From the NCBI GenBank assembly GCA_963786225.1, contig CAWAYQ010000016.1:372001-436000 (forward strand): DNA of 64,000 nucleotides. Direction: 5' to 3'. The notes beneath the pieces are model-generated. The model saw only the letters and a list, made by a program, of their open reading frames with translations. It ran no database searches and was not told where the DNA came from. A program made the position numbers and the translations under genes. This document shows, one piece after another, positions 17,673 to 25,761 of the stretch (its first letter is position 1; every line of letters starts with the position of its first letter). Source of the DNA: Flaviflagellibacter sp963786225 (GTDB taxonomy: Bacteria > Pseudomonadota > Alphaproteobacteria > Rhizobiales > Methylopilaceae).

Positions 17673-18297
17673 ATGACATTTAGGATTGCCTCCCTTGCGG
17701 CAGGGGCCGCACTTCTCTCGCTCACGCCGGCGGCGTTCGCCGCCGACATGCCAGTGGCTCAGCAGCCGATGGATGCAGTTGTCCAGGAGGCCTCGTTCGA
17801 CTGGACTGGCTTCTACGTCGGTGTTTACGGCGGCTTCGGCTGGGGTGACGTCGACGTCGGCGGCGCCGAGAGCGATGTCGAAGGCGGACTGGCCGGCGGT
17901 ACGGTCGGTTACAACATACAGTCCGGCAACTTCGTTTACGGTATCGAGGCCGATGGCGGCTGGGCCGGCATTGAAAGCCAGGACTTTGTTGACGGTTAAG
18001 ACAACAACCTTAACTGGACCTCCACGGTCCGTGGCCGGTTGGGCTTCGCGTTCGACAACTTCATGATCTACGGCACCGGTGGTGCCGCGATCGGCGGAAT
18101 CGAGGATGACGATTCTCGGCGACGATACGCGTATCGGCTGGACGGCCGGTGGCGGCGTCGAAGCTTCGCTGACCGAGCACATCAGCGCGAAGGTCGAATA
18201 TCTGTTCATGGACTTCGGTGACGACGACATCGGCGGCACGCCCGTCGATCTCCAGGTTCACACCGTCAAGGGCGGCCTCAACTACCGCTTCTGAGTT
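17673..18297 (+). pseudogene. Outer-membrane beta-barrel protein, Omp25/31 type (copy 2), interrupted
   Basis: A signal peptide (MTFRIASLAAGAALLSLTPA then AFAADMP) and FDWTGFYVGVYGGFGWGDV start a normal barrel. The frame meets TAA at 17997-17999 after SQDFVDG, continues in the same frame as DNNLNWTSTVRGRLGFAFDN, and then needs one base removed near 18114-18117. From there GDDTRIGWTAGGGVEASL runs on to HTVKGGLNYRF. With both repaired it would be about 207 residues. Two lesions make true decay more plausible here than in the other frameshifted genes, but sequence error is possible. A strong terminator follows. Confidence 0.8.
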
Positions 18298-18318
18298 GTA
18301 AGTACTCCCAAGACTGCA

Positions 18319-18349
18319 GGGCCCCGGTTCAAATCGGGGCCCTTTTTTT
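18319..18349 (+). terminator. Intrinsic terminator after the second omp
   Basis: Stem GGGCCCCG (18319-18326), loop GTTCAAAT, CGGGGCCC (18335-18342), followed by seven T. It separates the broken omp from the third omp, so the third has its own promoter. Confidence 0.9.
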
Positions 18350-18474
18350 GTTAAGAGTTCGTTCACTCTGTAAAAAGCAATCCATTCGCGTTACGTCTCG
18401 TTAAGGATTTCAGAACACTGCGGCTCTAGCGTGAAAGCCTGTTCCATCGGGCTTGCTGAGCCGGAGTTTTTGTT

Positions 18475-19083
18475 ATGCGTTCTCTGAACATTGCGGCCTT
18501 CGGGGCCATCGCCATCCTGTGCACCGGCCCGGCCAATGCCGCCGACGTTCCCTATTCCTATGGCGGCGATCAGTCCTACGCCGCGCCCCAGGAAACCTGG
18601 AGCGGCTTCTATGTCGGCGGTCTCGTCGGCTACGGATTTGGCGACGCCGGCGTCTTCGAGCCGGACGGCTTTCTCGGCGGGATCACGGCCGGCATCAACT
18701 ACCAGGTCGACCAGTTCCTGCTTGGCGCCGAAACCGACATCACTGCTGCCGGCATCAGCGAAGAGGGCGACCCTAGTTTCGAAATGGATTGGGTCGGTAC
18801 GGTTCGTGGACGTATCGGTTTCGCCTTCGACCGCTTCGTCGTGTTCGGCACCGGCGGCTTCGCCTGGACCAATGCCGAAGCCGACAGCGGCGTCGTTAAC
18901 GACAGCAATTTCCATGGCGGCTGGACGGCCGGCGCCGGCATCGAGGCCGCGATTACCGGAAACATCTCGGCCAAGGCCGAATATCTCTTCATGGATTTTA
19001 CCGACGAACCTTACGCCGGTGTCGTCGGTACGATCGATCCGGAACTCCACACGTTCCGCATCGGCGTGAACTACAAGTTCTGA
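18475..19083 (+). CDS. Outer-membrane beta-barrel protein, Omp25/31 type (copy 3)
   Basis: 202 residues: signal peptide (MRSLNIAAFGAIAILCTGPA, NAADVP), then WSGFYVGGLVGYGFGDAGVF, and barrel strands including VGTVRGRIGFAFDRFVVFGT, KAEYLFMDFTDEPY and a final IGVNYKF with terminal Phe. Same architecture as the two genes upstream, consistent with tandem duplication followed by divergence. Such proteins are abundant structural barrels and immunogenic surface proteins in rhizobia and Brucella. It is transcribed after the terminator at 18319-18349. Confidence 0.88.
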   Translation: MRSLNIAAFGAIAILCTGPANAADVPYSYGGDQSYAAPQETWSGFYVGGLVGYGFGDAGVFEPDGFLGGITAGINYQVDQFLLGAETDITAAGISEEGDPSFEMDWVGTVRGRIGFAFDRFVVFGTGGFAWTNAEADSGVVNDSNFHGGWTAGAGIEAAITGNISAKAEYLFMDFTDEPYAGVVGTIDPELHTFRIGVNYKF

Positions 19084-19106
19084 TTTTCCCCGGACTGCGT
19101 GCGGAA

Positions 19107-19136
19107 TGTTCAACTCGGCTATAGCCGAGTTGAACA
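19107..19136. repeat. Perfect 30-bp palindrome downstream of the third omp
   Basis: TGTTCAACTCGGCTA (19107-19121) followed directly by its exact reverse complement (19122-19136). It lies 23 bp after the omp stop. No T-run follows, so it is not a standard terminator; it may stabilise the omp mRNA 3' end or be a protein-binding or REP-like element. Confidence 0.75.
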
Positions 19137-19162
19137 GCATCGCTTGATGGGCCCGGCACATA

Positions 19163-19208
19163 AGTGCAGCGAAGCTGCGCTTTAGCTAAAGCGCGCCTGC
19201 GGCGCACT
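19163..19208. repeat. Cluster of nested palindromes
   Basis: Within 46 bp: outer arms AGTGC (19163-19167) and GCACT (19204-19208); a hairpin GCAGC-GAA-GCTGC (19166-19178); and a perfect 18-bp palindrome GCGCTTTAGCTAAAGCGC (19177-19194). The elements overlap, so they are alternatives or form a branched fold. It lies between the third omp and the 3' end of the GST gene. Confidence 0.65.
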
Positions 19209-19221
19209 CTACTCTGGGAAG

Positions 19222-19827
19222 CTAGGTAGGCGGGCGCGTCTCGGCATAGGCCGGGATCGCCTGTTCGAACGCGTCCACCCAGGCCGCGAGCTTGGGGCGA
19301 TCGGACCGCCATCCCGCCGCCCGCAGGTCGAGATAGCCGAGCGCGCAGGCCAGAGCGATCGCGCCGATATCAGGCGTGGGGCCGATATTCGGCAACGTTC
19401 GGCTTTCGAGCGCCGCGAGGCCGCGCTCGATCTTTCCCGTCTGGTGATCGAGCCAGGCCTGACTGCGCATTTCGACGGGCCGGAATCGCGCCTCGTAAAC
19501 ACGCAGCACCCCCGCATCCGCGATGCCGTCGGCAAGCGCCTGCAAGCGCAGGGTTTCGAAACGCGCGGGCGCCGGCGGAATGATGCGGTCGCCACCGGCC
19601 ATGAAATCGAGATACTCGGCGATGACCCGGCTGTCGAAAAGAACCGTGCCGTCATCGAGAATGAGCGCGGGAATCTTGCCGAGCGGGTTCTGGTTTCGGA
19701 TTGAATCCGCCGGATCGAGCGTATCCGCCATCACGATCGAGATGCGGTCTTTAAGGCCGAGAACGCCGACCGCGATCTTGATCTTGCGGCCGAAAGGCGA
19801 GGTGGCGGATGAACGAAGAATCAACAT
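19222..19827 (-). CDS. Glutathione S-transferase family protein
   Basis: 201 residues. Thioredoxin-like N-terminal domain MLILRSSATSPFGRKIKIAV with Ser-Pro-Phe near residue 9-11, IRNQNPLGKIPALILDDGTV (cis-Pro) and LFDSRVIAEYLD binding the glutathione gamma-Glu. The C-terminal helical domain contains DIGAIALACALGYLDLRAAG. ATG 19827 precedes the domain directly; the frame is open further upstream through the space before the cold-shock gene. Substrate unknown. It lies 37 bp after the cold-shock gene on the same strand. Confidence 0.88.
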   Translation of the reverse strand: MLILRSSATSPFGRKIKIAVGVLGLKDRISIVMADTLDPADSIRNQNPLGKIPALILDDGTVLFDSRVIAEYLDFMAGGDRIIPPAPARFETLRLQALADGIADAGVLRVYEARFRPVEMRSQAWLDHQTGKIERGLAALESRTLPNIGPTPDIGAIALACALGYLDLRAAGWRSDRPKLAAWVDAFEQAIPAYAETRPPT

Positions 19828-19864
19828 GGTCGAGCGCTCCTCCGCCACCTTGTCGTGTTTAGCG

Positions 19865-20080
19865 TCAGGCGCCCGGGACGAGATTGACCGCTTTCGGACC
19901 CTTGCCCTTTTTATCGGGCTCGACATCGAACGAAACGCGCTGGCCCTCGTTCAGGCCGTCTATGCCCGAACTCTGCAACGCGCTGACATGCACGAACACA
20001 TCCGGTCCGCCGGAATCCGGCTTGATGAAGCCGAAGCCCTTGTCGAAATTGAAGAATTTTACAGTACCCTCTTGCGCCAC
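19865..20080 (-). CDS. Cold-shock domain protein (CspA family)
   Basis: 71 residues, one cold-shock OB fold that binds single-stranded RNA and DNA. RNP1 is KGFGFIKPD and RNP2 is DVFVHVSAL; the start is MAQEGTVKFFNFDKGFGF. It has the length and charge of alphaproteobacterial CspA-like proteins. The GST gene follows on the same strand. Whether it is cold-inducible cannot be told. Confidence 0.95.
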   Translation of the reverse strand: MAQEGTVKFFNFDKGFGFIKPDSGGPDVFVHVSALQSSGIDGLNEGQRVSFDVEPDKKGKGPKAVNLVPGA

Positions 20081-20272
20081 GGTCGATCCCCCGATCTAGC
20101 GTTTCCTACGTTTGTGCGCGTCTGCGCGCGCATCAATTGGCAATTGGTAACGGGAATTCCCTAGGTCTGGCAAGGTTCAAGCGGGGACGTCGCCGATTCC
20201 GCAAATGTTTATCTTTAGTTGGCACTCTCAGATTTCCGCTGGATGCGGGGCCCGCGTATCGGGGAGTGTGAC

Positions 20273-20443
20273 GTGAATTACGATCTGTCCCGGGCCGTCG
20301 CGATTTTGCGCGCGGCTCATGCTCAGATGGTGACGGAAGGCGTCAAGGGACGCCCGGCGGCGATGGGCGACCTCGAACTCGCCGGTGTTAAAACCGGCGC
20401 GTTGCGGGTCCCCGCAAAGCGCAAGCGAACCAAAGCGGCTTAA
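20273..20443 (+). CDS. Small hypothetical protein, 56 residues
   Basis: From GTG 20273, preceded by GGGGAG. The protein VNYDLSRAVAILRAAHAQMV continues through a Gly/Lys region to the basic tail RVPAKRKRTKAA. One amphipathic helix and a basic C-terminus suggest a nucleic-acid- or protein-binding small protein, but no family is recognised. It converges on rlmJ with a 4-bp overlap of stop codons. An in-frame start at 20219 is possible. Confidence 0.5.
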   Translation: MNYDLSRAVAILRAAHAQMVTEGVKGRPAAMGDLELAGVKTGALRVPAKRKRTKAA

Positions 20444-21291
20444 TCCTCGCCCGCTATCGTGACGACGCGCCCGCGCGCGCCCGCGTCGCGCCCCAGATGC
20501 TCCGCGAGGACGGGAAGCAGCAGGCCGAGATCTTTTTCCAGCGTCCAGGGCGGATTGACGACGGCAAGTCCGCAGCCGTTGAGCCGTGACGGGTCGTTCG
20601 GGCGCTGAATCAGGAGTTCGGCTGCGATGATCGCCGGGATCCCCTGTTTTCCCAAGGAACGCGCGAAAGCGTCCGTCTCCGTCACGTCCTTGATCGGATA
20701 CCAGAGCGCATAGGTGCCGGTCGGCCATTTGGCATGCGCGCGCTTGAGGCCCTCGCTCATCCGCCGCAATTCGTCGGGCTCCTCGAACGGCGGATCGACC
20801 AGGACGAGCCCGCGCCGCTCCTTTGGCGGCACGTAGGCGTTCAGGGCGGTGTAGCCGTCGATTTCGACCGCCGAGACCCTTTTGTCGCGCGTGTAGCGGC
20901 GGCGCAGGCGCCCCGCATCGTCGGGGTGAAGCTCGCAAAGGGTCAGCCGGTCGTCCGACCGTGCATGGGCCCTGACGATCTCCGGGGAGCCTGGATAGAA
21001 GCGCAAATGTCCGTCCGGATTGAGCGCTTCGACCGCCCCCCGCCAAGGCGCCAGAAGATCTGCAATCTCAGGCGCCAGGGCCGCATTCCAGAGCCGCCCT
21101 ACGCCCTCCCGCCACTCGCCCGTCCGGCTCGCTTCGTCCGCATGAAGATCATAGGAGCCGAGGCCGGCATGGGTGTCCAGATACCGGAACGGACCAGTCT
21201 TATTCAGGAGGTGGCGGACAATCAGTGCGAGCGCGGAATGCTTGAGCACATCCGCGAAGTTCCCCGCGTGGTAACTATGCCGATAATTCAT
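20440..21291 (-). CDS. rlmJ: 23S rRNA (adenine(2030)-N6)-methyltransferase
   Basis: 283 residues. Methylates A2030 of 23S rRNA. Diagnostic N-terminus MNYRHSYHAGNFADVLKHSA, then YLDTHAGLGSYDL (SAM loop), SAVEIDGYTALNAYVPPKER, the catalytic GLVLVDPPFEEPDEL (DPPF) and VVNPPWTLE. ATG 21291 is the only start giving this N-terminus; a longer reading to 21477 adds unrelated residues. It is monocistronic. Confidence 0.95.
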   Translation of the reverse strand: MNYRHSYHAGNFADVLKHSALALIVRHLLNKTGPFRYLDTHAGLGSYDLHADEASRTGEWREGVGRLWNAALAPEIADLLAPWRGAVEALNPDGHLRFYPGSPEIVRAHARSDDRLTLCELHPDDAGRLRRRYTRDKRVSAVEIDGYTALNAYVPPKERRGLVLVDPPFEEPDELRRMSEGLKRAHAKWPTGTYALWYPIKDVTETDAFARSLGKQGIPAIIAAELLIQRPNDPSRLNGCGLAVVNPPWTLEKDLGLLLPVLAEHLGRDAGARGRVVTIAGED

Positions 21292-21393
21292 GGTTTCCGG
21301 AGGTTGCTCGCTGTGGTCGACCTGGTCTAAATGGCCGCGCGGTAACGAGTGCTTAACCCTGTGAGGCGGGGAAAAGCGAGCGGCACGATCCCC

Positions 21394-21591
21394 ATGTATC
21401 GCGTTCTCGCCGTCATCGTGATGGCATATGCAATCTGCTACCCGCGGATCGCCTCGGAAGCCAAAGCCAATCTGCAAGCCTTCGAACCGTCGCCAACGCG
21501 CGCCGAACGCCTGGTGGCGGATTTTCAGACCTGGCTGGAACGTCCGATTGGTCTCATCCTTGCGGCCCTCGCCAAGCCGCCGCCGGGCTAG
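21394..21591 (+). CDS. Small hypothetical protein with a signal or anchor segment
   Basis: 65 residues: MYRVLAVIVMAYAICYPRIA is a hydrophobic N-terminal segment, followed by SEAKANLQAFEPSPTRAERL and a second hydrophobic part (RPIGLILAALAKPPPG). It could be a secreted or inner-membrane small protein. No family recognised and the ribosome site is weak; an upstream GTG at 21349 is an alternative start. It lies 56 bp before the glycosyltransferase gene on the same strand. Confidence 0.42.
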   Translation: MYRVLAVIVMAYAICYPRIASEAKANLQAFEPSPTRAERLVADFQTWLERPIGLILAALAKPPPG

Positions 21592-21647
21592 GCGTTTTCC
21601 GAAGGCCCATGCTAGAAGGGCCGCGGTTGCGGGGGGCGTAAACGAGC

Positions 21648-23309
21648 ATGAAATTTCTTGCGCAAGGTCGGACGGCGGCCGCCGTCCTGGCCTTTCTTTA
21701 TTTCATCGTGCTTTTGCCGTTCAGCGCAACGCTCGTCGTGCAGTATCCGGATGAGCGTCATTACGTTCATTCGGGATTCCGGATGATCGAAACCGGCGAC
21801 TGGATCATCCCGCTCGCGGCAGACGACGAGATCCGGCTCAGGAAACCGATCGTTCCGTATTGGTTCTCCGTGGCGGGTTTTGAGATCGCCGGCAAGGGAC
21901 CGGAAGGGCATCGCCTCTTCTATACGCTCGGCGCTTCGGTGATCCTGCTGCTGACCTACGCCCTCGCACGGACGCTTGGAGCGAGAGAGAGTGATTCACT
22001 CCTGGCGACGGTGCTGCTTGCCGGCAATCCGATCTTCATCCGCTCCGCGGTCAATGCCATTCCCGATATCCCGCTGACCTTGTTCATGGTCCTGTCGGCA
22101 ATAGGCTTCTGCCGCATACTCCTCGACCCGCCCGGCAAAGCGCCGCGCTGGGCGGTGTGGACCGCGTGGATCGGAGCGGCGCTTGCGATCCTGTCGAAGG
22201 GCGTCCTCCCGCTTGTGTTTCTCGCTTTTGTCGCGGTCTTTGTTGCTCTGTTCGATCGCGCGCGCCTGAAGTACGTACTCTCACCGTTGCCGGTGCTGGC
22301 GGCGATCGCCCTTGTCCTGTCCTGGTACCTTTACGCGATCCTCAACTATCCGACGGATTTCGTGAACCAGTTCGTCGACGATCAGGTGCAGCGGAAGATC
22401 ACTCCCAATCCATGGCTCTTCTTCTCGGCTTTGCCGGGCTATGCCGGGGTCGCGGCCGTGTCGTTCATGATGCTGCCTCTCGTCCTCCTGCTCGGCTCGC
22501 TACGCGGGTTGAGGGCCTCTGTTGCCGCATGGCCCAAGGCCGTGACCCTGCTGGTGGCCTGGTCGGTGATCGTTATCGGGATTTTCAGCATCATCGGCTG
22601 GGTCTCCGGCCGCTATCTGCTGCCGATCATACCTTTGATATCCGTCCTGATCGTCCTCGGCTTCACCGCTGATGAACGCCGGCGCGCGCTTCTCATCGGA
22701 GCGAGCCGCTGGATTCTCGCGGTCATCCTCGTTCTTCAGATCGCTCTGCTGGGCTTCGCCGCCGCCATCGAATTGCAACTCGCGCCGCTCGGGGAGGCCG
22801 TTGCGCTTCTGGCGGTGTATGTCCTCGTCATCTGCTCCGCAGCGTTCGCGCTGGTGCGCCGCAGGACATACGCGCCGTTCGTACTTCCGCTGCTTGTCGC
22901 GGTGACGGTGCCTCTGATCTTCCCGCCGATCGCGCATCTCGTTCTGCCGCATCCCGGCGAACCTGTTGCCGCGCGGCTGGCCGCGTCCGGGGTCGATCCG
23001 TCGCGCGCGGTCGTGGTCGGCGATCTGGAACTCGGCGCGGGAACGCGTCTTTACGCCGGCAGCGCGGTTGCCTTCCGCGAAACCGGGTCGCTTCCCAACA
23101 ACGATCCCGGAAACTTCTGTGTCGTGATGACCCAGGACCCCGGTCTCGTCGACAGTCTCAAACAGCGCGGCTTCACCGTGGAGGCGCTTCAGGGCGGCTG
23201 GAGAAAAAAATTCGACGATTTTGTTCCTGCCGTCATGCAATGGCGTCTGCCGGAGGCGAAGAGCCAGCACCTGCTCACGGCCTATTTCGCGACCTGTCCA
23301 GGCGGCTAG
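21648..23309 (+). CDS. ArnT-like glycosyltransferase (GT39/GT83 family)
   Basis: 553 residues, integral inner-membrane polyisoprenyl-phosphate sugar transferase. The first periplasmic loop holds the catalytic acid in VVQYPDERHYVHSGFRMIET, followed by DDEIRLRKPIVPYWF, as in ArnT/PMT enzymes. About eleven hydrophobic segments follow, then a soluble C-terminal domain with FRETGSLPNNDPGNFCVVM. Acceptor (lipid A or a protein) and sugar are not readable. Its stop overlaps that of the convergent RNase T2 gene by 4 bp. Confidence 0.85.
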   Translation: MKFLAQGRTAAAVLAFLYFIVLLPFSATLVVQYPDERHYVHSGFRMIETGDWIIPLAADDEIRLRKPIVPYWFSVAGFEIAGKGPEGHRLFYTLGASVILLLTYALARTLGARESDSLLATVLLAGNPIFIRSAVNAIPDIPLTLFMVLSAIGFCRILLDPPGKAPRWAVWTAWIGAALAILSKGVLPLVFLAFVAVFVALFDRARLKYVLSPLPVLAAIALVLSWYLYAILNYPTDFVNQFVDDQVQRKITPNPWLFFSALPGYAGVAAVSFMMLPLVLLLGSLRGLRASVAAWPKAVTLLVAWSVIVIGIFSIIGWVSGRYLLPIIPLISVLIVLGFTADERRRALLIGASRWILAVILVLQIALLGFAAAIELQLAPLGEAVALLAVYVLVICSAAFALVRRRTYAPFVLPLLVAVTVPLIFPPIAHLVLPHPGEPVAARLAASGVDPSRAVVVGDLELGAGTRLYAGSAVAFRETGSLPNNDPGNFCVVMTQDPGLVDSLKQRGFTVEALQGGWRKKFDDFVPAVMQWRLPEAKSQHLLTAYFATCPGG

Positions 23310-23950
23310 CGCGCCGCGCGGCTCGGCGGCATCACAACCTTCCGCGCCCGGCACGAACCGCGATCGATTTCAGGGCAGGGGCGGAAGCCGAGATCGCGGG
23401 TGACGCACACCCGCACTTCGCGCAGATGCCGGCCATCGCAGGTAACGGCGACGCCATCGGCCGGCAGTCCGGGATTTGCGGCAAGGAACGCGGCTTCGAC
23501 GTCTCCCGGCGACACGGTGCGCCAGCTCTTCGGATCGACGAACTCGGTCGGAATTGTTACTCGTCCGCGTGCATCCCGCAGAGCCGCGAAGTAACCCGTC
23601 GAACCAAGCCCCGAGCATGTGCCGTGCTTGCGCCATTCGTTGATGACGAGGCGCGGGCTCGGCATCAGGTCGAGCATTCCATCGATCAGCCGCTGCGGAA
23701 TACGCGGCGCGGACGGATCGCAGTATTCCGGATATCCGCGCTCGAATTGCGGCCACAGCCCATGCACGACGAAGGCGTAAGGCCGCTCGCCCGAGCATTG
23801 AGCCTTATCCGCACGCGAACCCTGGGCCGCGCAATAGCTCGGCGACCAGGACAGGGTCAGGACATAAAAATCGAAATCGCCGGGCCGGTTCTGCGCGCAT
23901 GCGCCGCCGCAAAGCCCGACGAACGCGGCAACGAAAAAGGCAAACCTCAA
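23306..23950 (-). CDS. Secreted ribonuclease T2 family protein
   Basis: 214 residues from TTG 23950, which overlaps the stop of the upstream gene as TTGA; longer readings lie in that gene. Signal peptide LRFAFFVAAFVGLCGGACA. Both catalytic boxes are present: CAS I VVHGLWPQF and CAS II INEWRKHGTCSG, so it should be an active periplasmic or secreted RNase cutting via 2',3'-cyclic phosphates. Cysteines match the family disulfides. It is translationally coupled to a secreted protein of unknown function. Confidence 0.88.
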   Translation of the reverse strand: MRFAFFVAAFVGLCGGACAQNRPGDFDFYVLTLSWSPSYCAAQGSRADKAQCSGERPYAFVVHGLWPQFERGYPEYCDPSAPRIPQRLIDGMLDLMPSPRLVINEWRKHGTCSGLGSTGYFAALRDARGRVTIPTEFVDPKSWRTVSPGDVEAAFLAANPGLPADGVAVTCDGRHLREVRVCVTRDLGFRPCPEIDRGSCRARKVVMPPSRAAR

Positions 23951-24390
23951 GGGCGGGCCATCCTGCAGTCTGGCGCGAAGGCCAGATTGCGGTCGAGACC
24001 GGTCACGCACCAGTCGACACCATCGAAGATGCCGAGCGTGCCTGTGTCCTTGCCGACCGAATAGTAGACCGTGCGCTTCCGTCCGTCGGATACCATGACC
24101 CGCGCCTGGCAGAAGCGGCGGGGGATGAATTCCGGCCCCCAGGGCCTCAGACCGATCTCAGTCGGCGTCTCGAAGGACTGCAGCTGGAGATCGGAGTTCC
24201 AGTACTCGCTCTCCTTTTGGCGGAACGCCCACGAAATCTTTCCGAAAACGTCCGGACTGTTGCAGGACGGCAGGTGGACATCGTCCAACACGACGACACC
24301 GCGGGCCGCGCGAGAATAGGGGGCGTCCGCGGAGAAGGCCGGCCCGGAAACCAATGCCGCCAGAAGGATGAATGCACTGCGCGTCATCAT
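23947..24390 (-). CDS. Secreted hypothetical protein, partner of RNase T2
   Basis: 147 residues. Signal peptide MMTRSAFILLAALVSGPAFS. The mature part has RGVVVLDDVHLPSCNSPDVF, WNSDLQLQSFETPTEIGLRP, FCQARVMVSDGRKRTVYYSV and VDWCVTGLDRNLAFAPDCRM, with four Cys likely in disulfides. It resembles small secreted alphaproteobacterial proteins of unknown function; I do not recognise a Pfam family. It overlaps the RNase T2 start by 4 bp, so the pair is made together. Confidence 0.7.
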   Translation of the reverse strand: MMTRSAFILLAALVSGPAFSADAPYSRAARGVVVLDDVHLPSCNSPDVFGKISWAFRQKESEYWNSDLQLQSFETPTEIGLRPWGPEFIPRRFCQARVMVSDGRKRTVYYSVGKDTGTLGIFDGVDWCVTGLDRNLAFAPDCRMARP

Positions 24391-24513
24391 TTCGGTACCC
24401 CCATGGGTTGATTGCGAACGATGGGGCGGGGGACAATCCCGGTCAAGCGTTGGACGCCGGGTCCATGCGCGTTATGCCCGGTGCTGATCCATCCGCCACA
24501 GTCAGGAGCGGGC

Positions 24514-25752
24514 ATGCAGGTCTTCGATACCGCGCGGGATGCGGCTCTGGCGCTCCGGCCCGACCGGCCGGTCTATGGCTTCCGGCCCGGCGTTCTCACC
24601 CAGGATGCACGCGAGTTCATGTCGTCCTTCCGCGGCACGACGGCCTATGCGGTCAAGACCAATGACGAGCCGCTGATCCTGAAGACCTTGGTCGAGACCG
24701 GCGTGAAGGCCTTTGATGTCGCCAGCCCGGCGGAATTCGCGGCCGCGCGCGAGGCGGACCCCGACGCGGCGCAGTTCTACATGCATCCGGTCAAGGCGCA
24801 GTCCGATATCCGCCTGGCGCTCGAAACCTACGGCATCAGGAGCCTCGCCCTCGACCACGAGGACGAGGTCGCGAAAATCCTGCGCATCGTCCGCGCTCTC
24901 GATCTCGACCCGGCCGACATCACTCTGTTCGTCCGCCTCGCAACCAAGGGCCACGCCGCCTACGAGCTGTCGAAGAAGTTCGGCGCCGGGCCGAGCCATG
25001 CGGTCGAGCTTGTGGAACGCATCGAACGCGTCGGCTTCAAGCCGGGCCTCACCTTCCATGTCGGCAGCCAGGTCGAGGACCTCGACACATACGAGCGTGC
25101 GCTCGCGACCGCCGCCTGGGTGCGCAGCCGCGCCGGCGCGGAGATCGCCGCGCTTGATATCGGCGGCGGTTTCCCGGCGCGATACGGTGTCGATCCCAAG
25201 CGCAAGGCGCCGCCGCCCATGCCGCCCCTCGGCACGCTCCTCGGCCAAATTCACAACGAGATCGACGAATGGGGCCTCGCCGATCTTCCGCTCATCGCCG
25301 AGCCCGGCCGCGTCATCGTCGCCCGCTCGCTCTCGGTGATCGTCCGTGTGCTGCTGAAGAAAGGACAGCGCGTCTACATCAATGACGGCATCTGGTCGTC
25401 GCTGTCGGATGCCTGGACCGGCAAGATTACCTTGCCCGCGCGGCTGATCCCCGACCCCGCCCGCCGCGCGAAGCGCGGCAAGTCGGAAAAACTCGTCCCG
25501 TTCCGCGTCTGCGGCGCGACCTGCGATTCGGTGGACATTCTTTCGCGTCCGTTCTGGCTGCCTGAAAACGTCGACACCGGCGACTGGATCGAGATCGGCC
25601 ATATCGGTGCGTACTCGCTGTCGCTGCGGACGCGGTTCAACGGCTTTTATCCAGATACCTTCGTCGAGATCGCAACGCCGTTCGAGGAGGACGAGAGCGG
25701 CAAGCACGGCTTCGCCAATGTCGAGCCGCGCGGTGGAATGGCCGCGGAGTAG
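24514..25752 (+). CDS. PLP-dependent ornithine/lysine decarboxylase family protein (fold type III)
   Basis: 412 residues from ATG 24514, with a CAGGAG ribosome site. Alanine-racemase-like barrel: PLP lysine in TTAYAVKTNDEPLIL, the His of FKPGLTFHVGSQVEDL, the glycine loop ALDIGGGFPARY, AEPGRVIVA, and the active-site Cys region FRVCGATCDSVDIL. It matches the ornithine/diaminopimelate/arginine decarboxylase superfamily; the size and GATCDSxD box favour ornithine decarboxylase (putrescine synthesis). It converges on the GT21-type gene with 9 bp between. Confidence 0.82.
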   Translation: MQVFDTARDAALALRPDRPVYGFRPGVLTQDAREFMSSFRGTTAYAVKTNDEPLILKTLVETGVKAFDVASPAEFAAAREADPDAAQFYMHPVKAQSDIRLALETYGIRSLALDHEDEVAKILRIVRALDLDPADITLFVRLATKGHAAYELSKKFGAGPSHAVELVERIERVGFKPGLTFHVGSQVEDLDTYERALATAAWVRSRAGAEIAALDIGGGFPARYGVDPKRKAPPPMPPLGTLLGQIHNEIDEWGLADLPLIAEPGRVIVARSLSVIVRVLLKKGQRVYINDGIWSSLSDAWTGKITLPARLIPDPARRAKRGKSEKLVPFRVCGATCDSVDILSRPFWLPENVDTGDWIEIGHIGAYSLSLRTRFNGFYPDTFVEIATPFEEDESGKHGFANVEPRGGMAAE

Positions 25753-25761
25753 GGCGGCCGT

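Noticed and set aside
18319..18349. GGTTCAAATC in a hairpin looked like a tRNA T-arm
   Set aside because: T-stem pairing fails at the second position, there is no acceptor, D or anticodon arm upstream, and a T-run follows directly; it is a terminator.
16816..19083. Tandem omp similarity as a possible repeat array or CRISPR-like element
   Set aside because: The similarity is at protein level over whole genes, with no short regular repeats.
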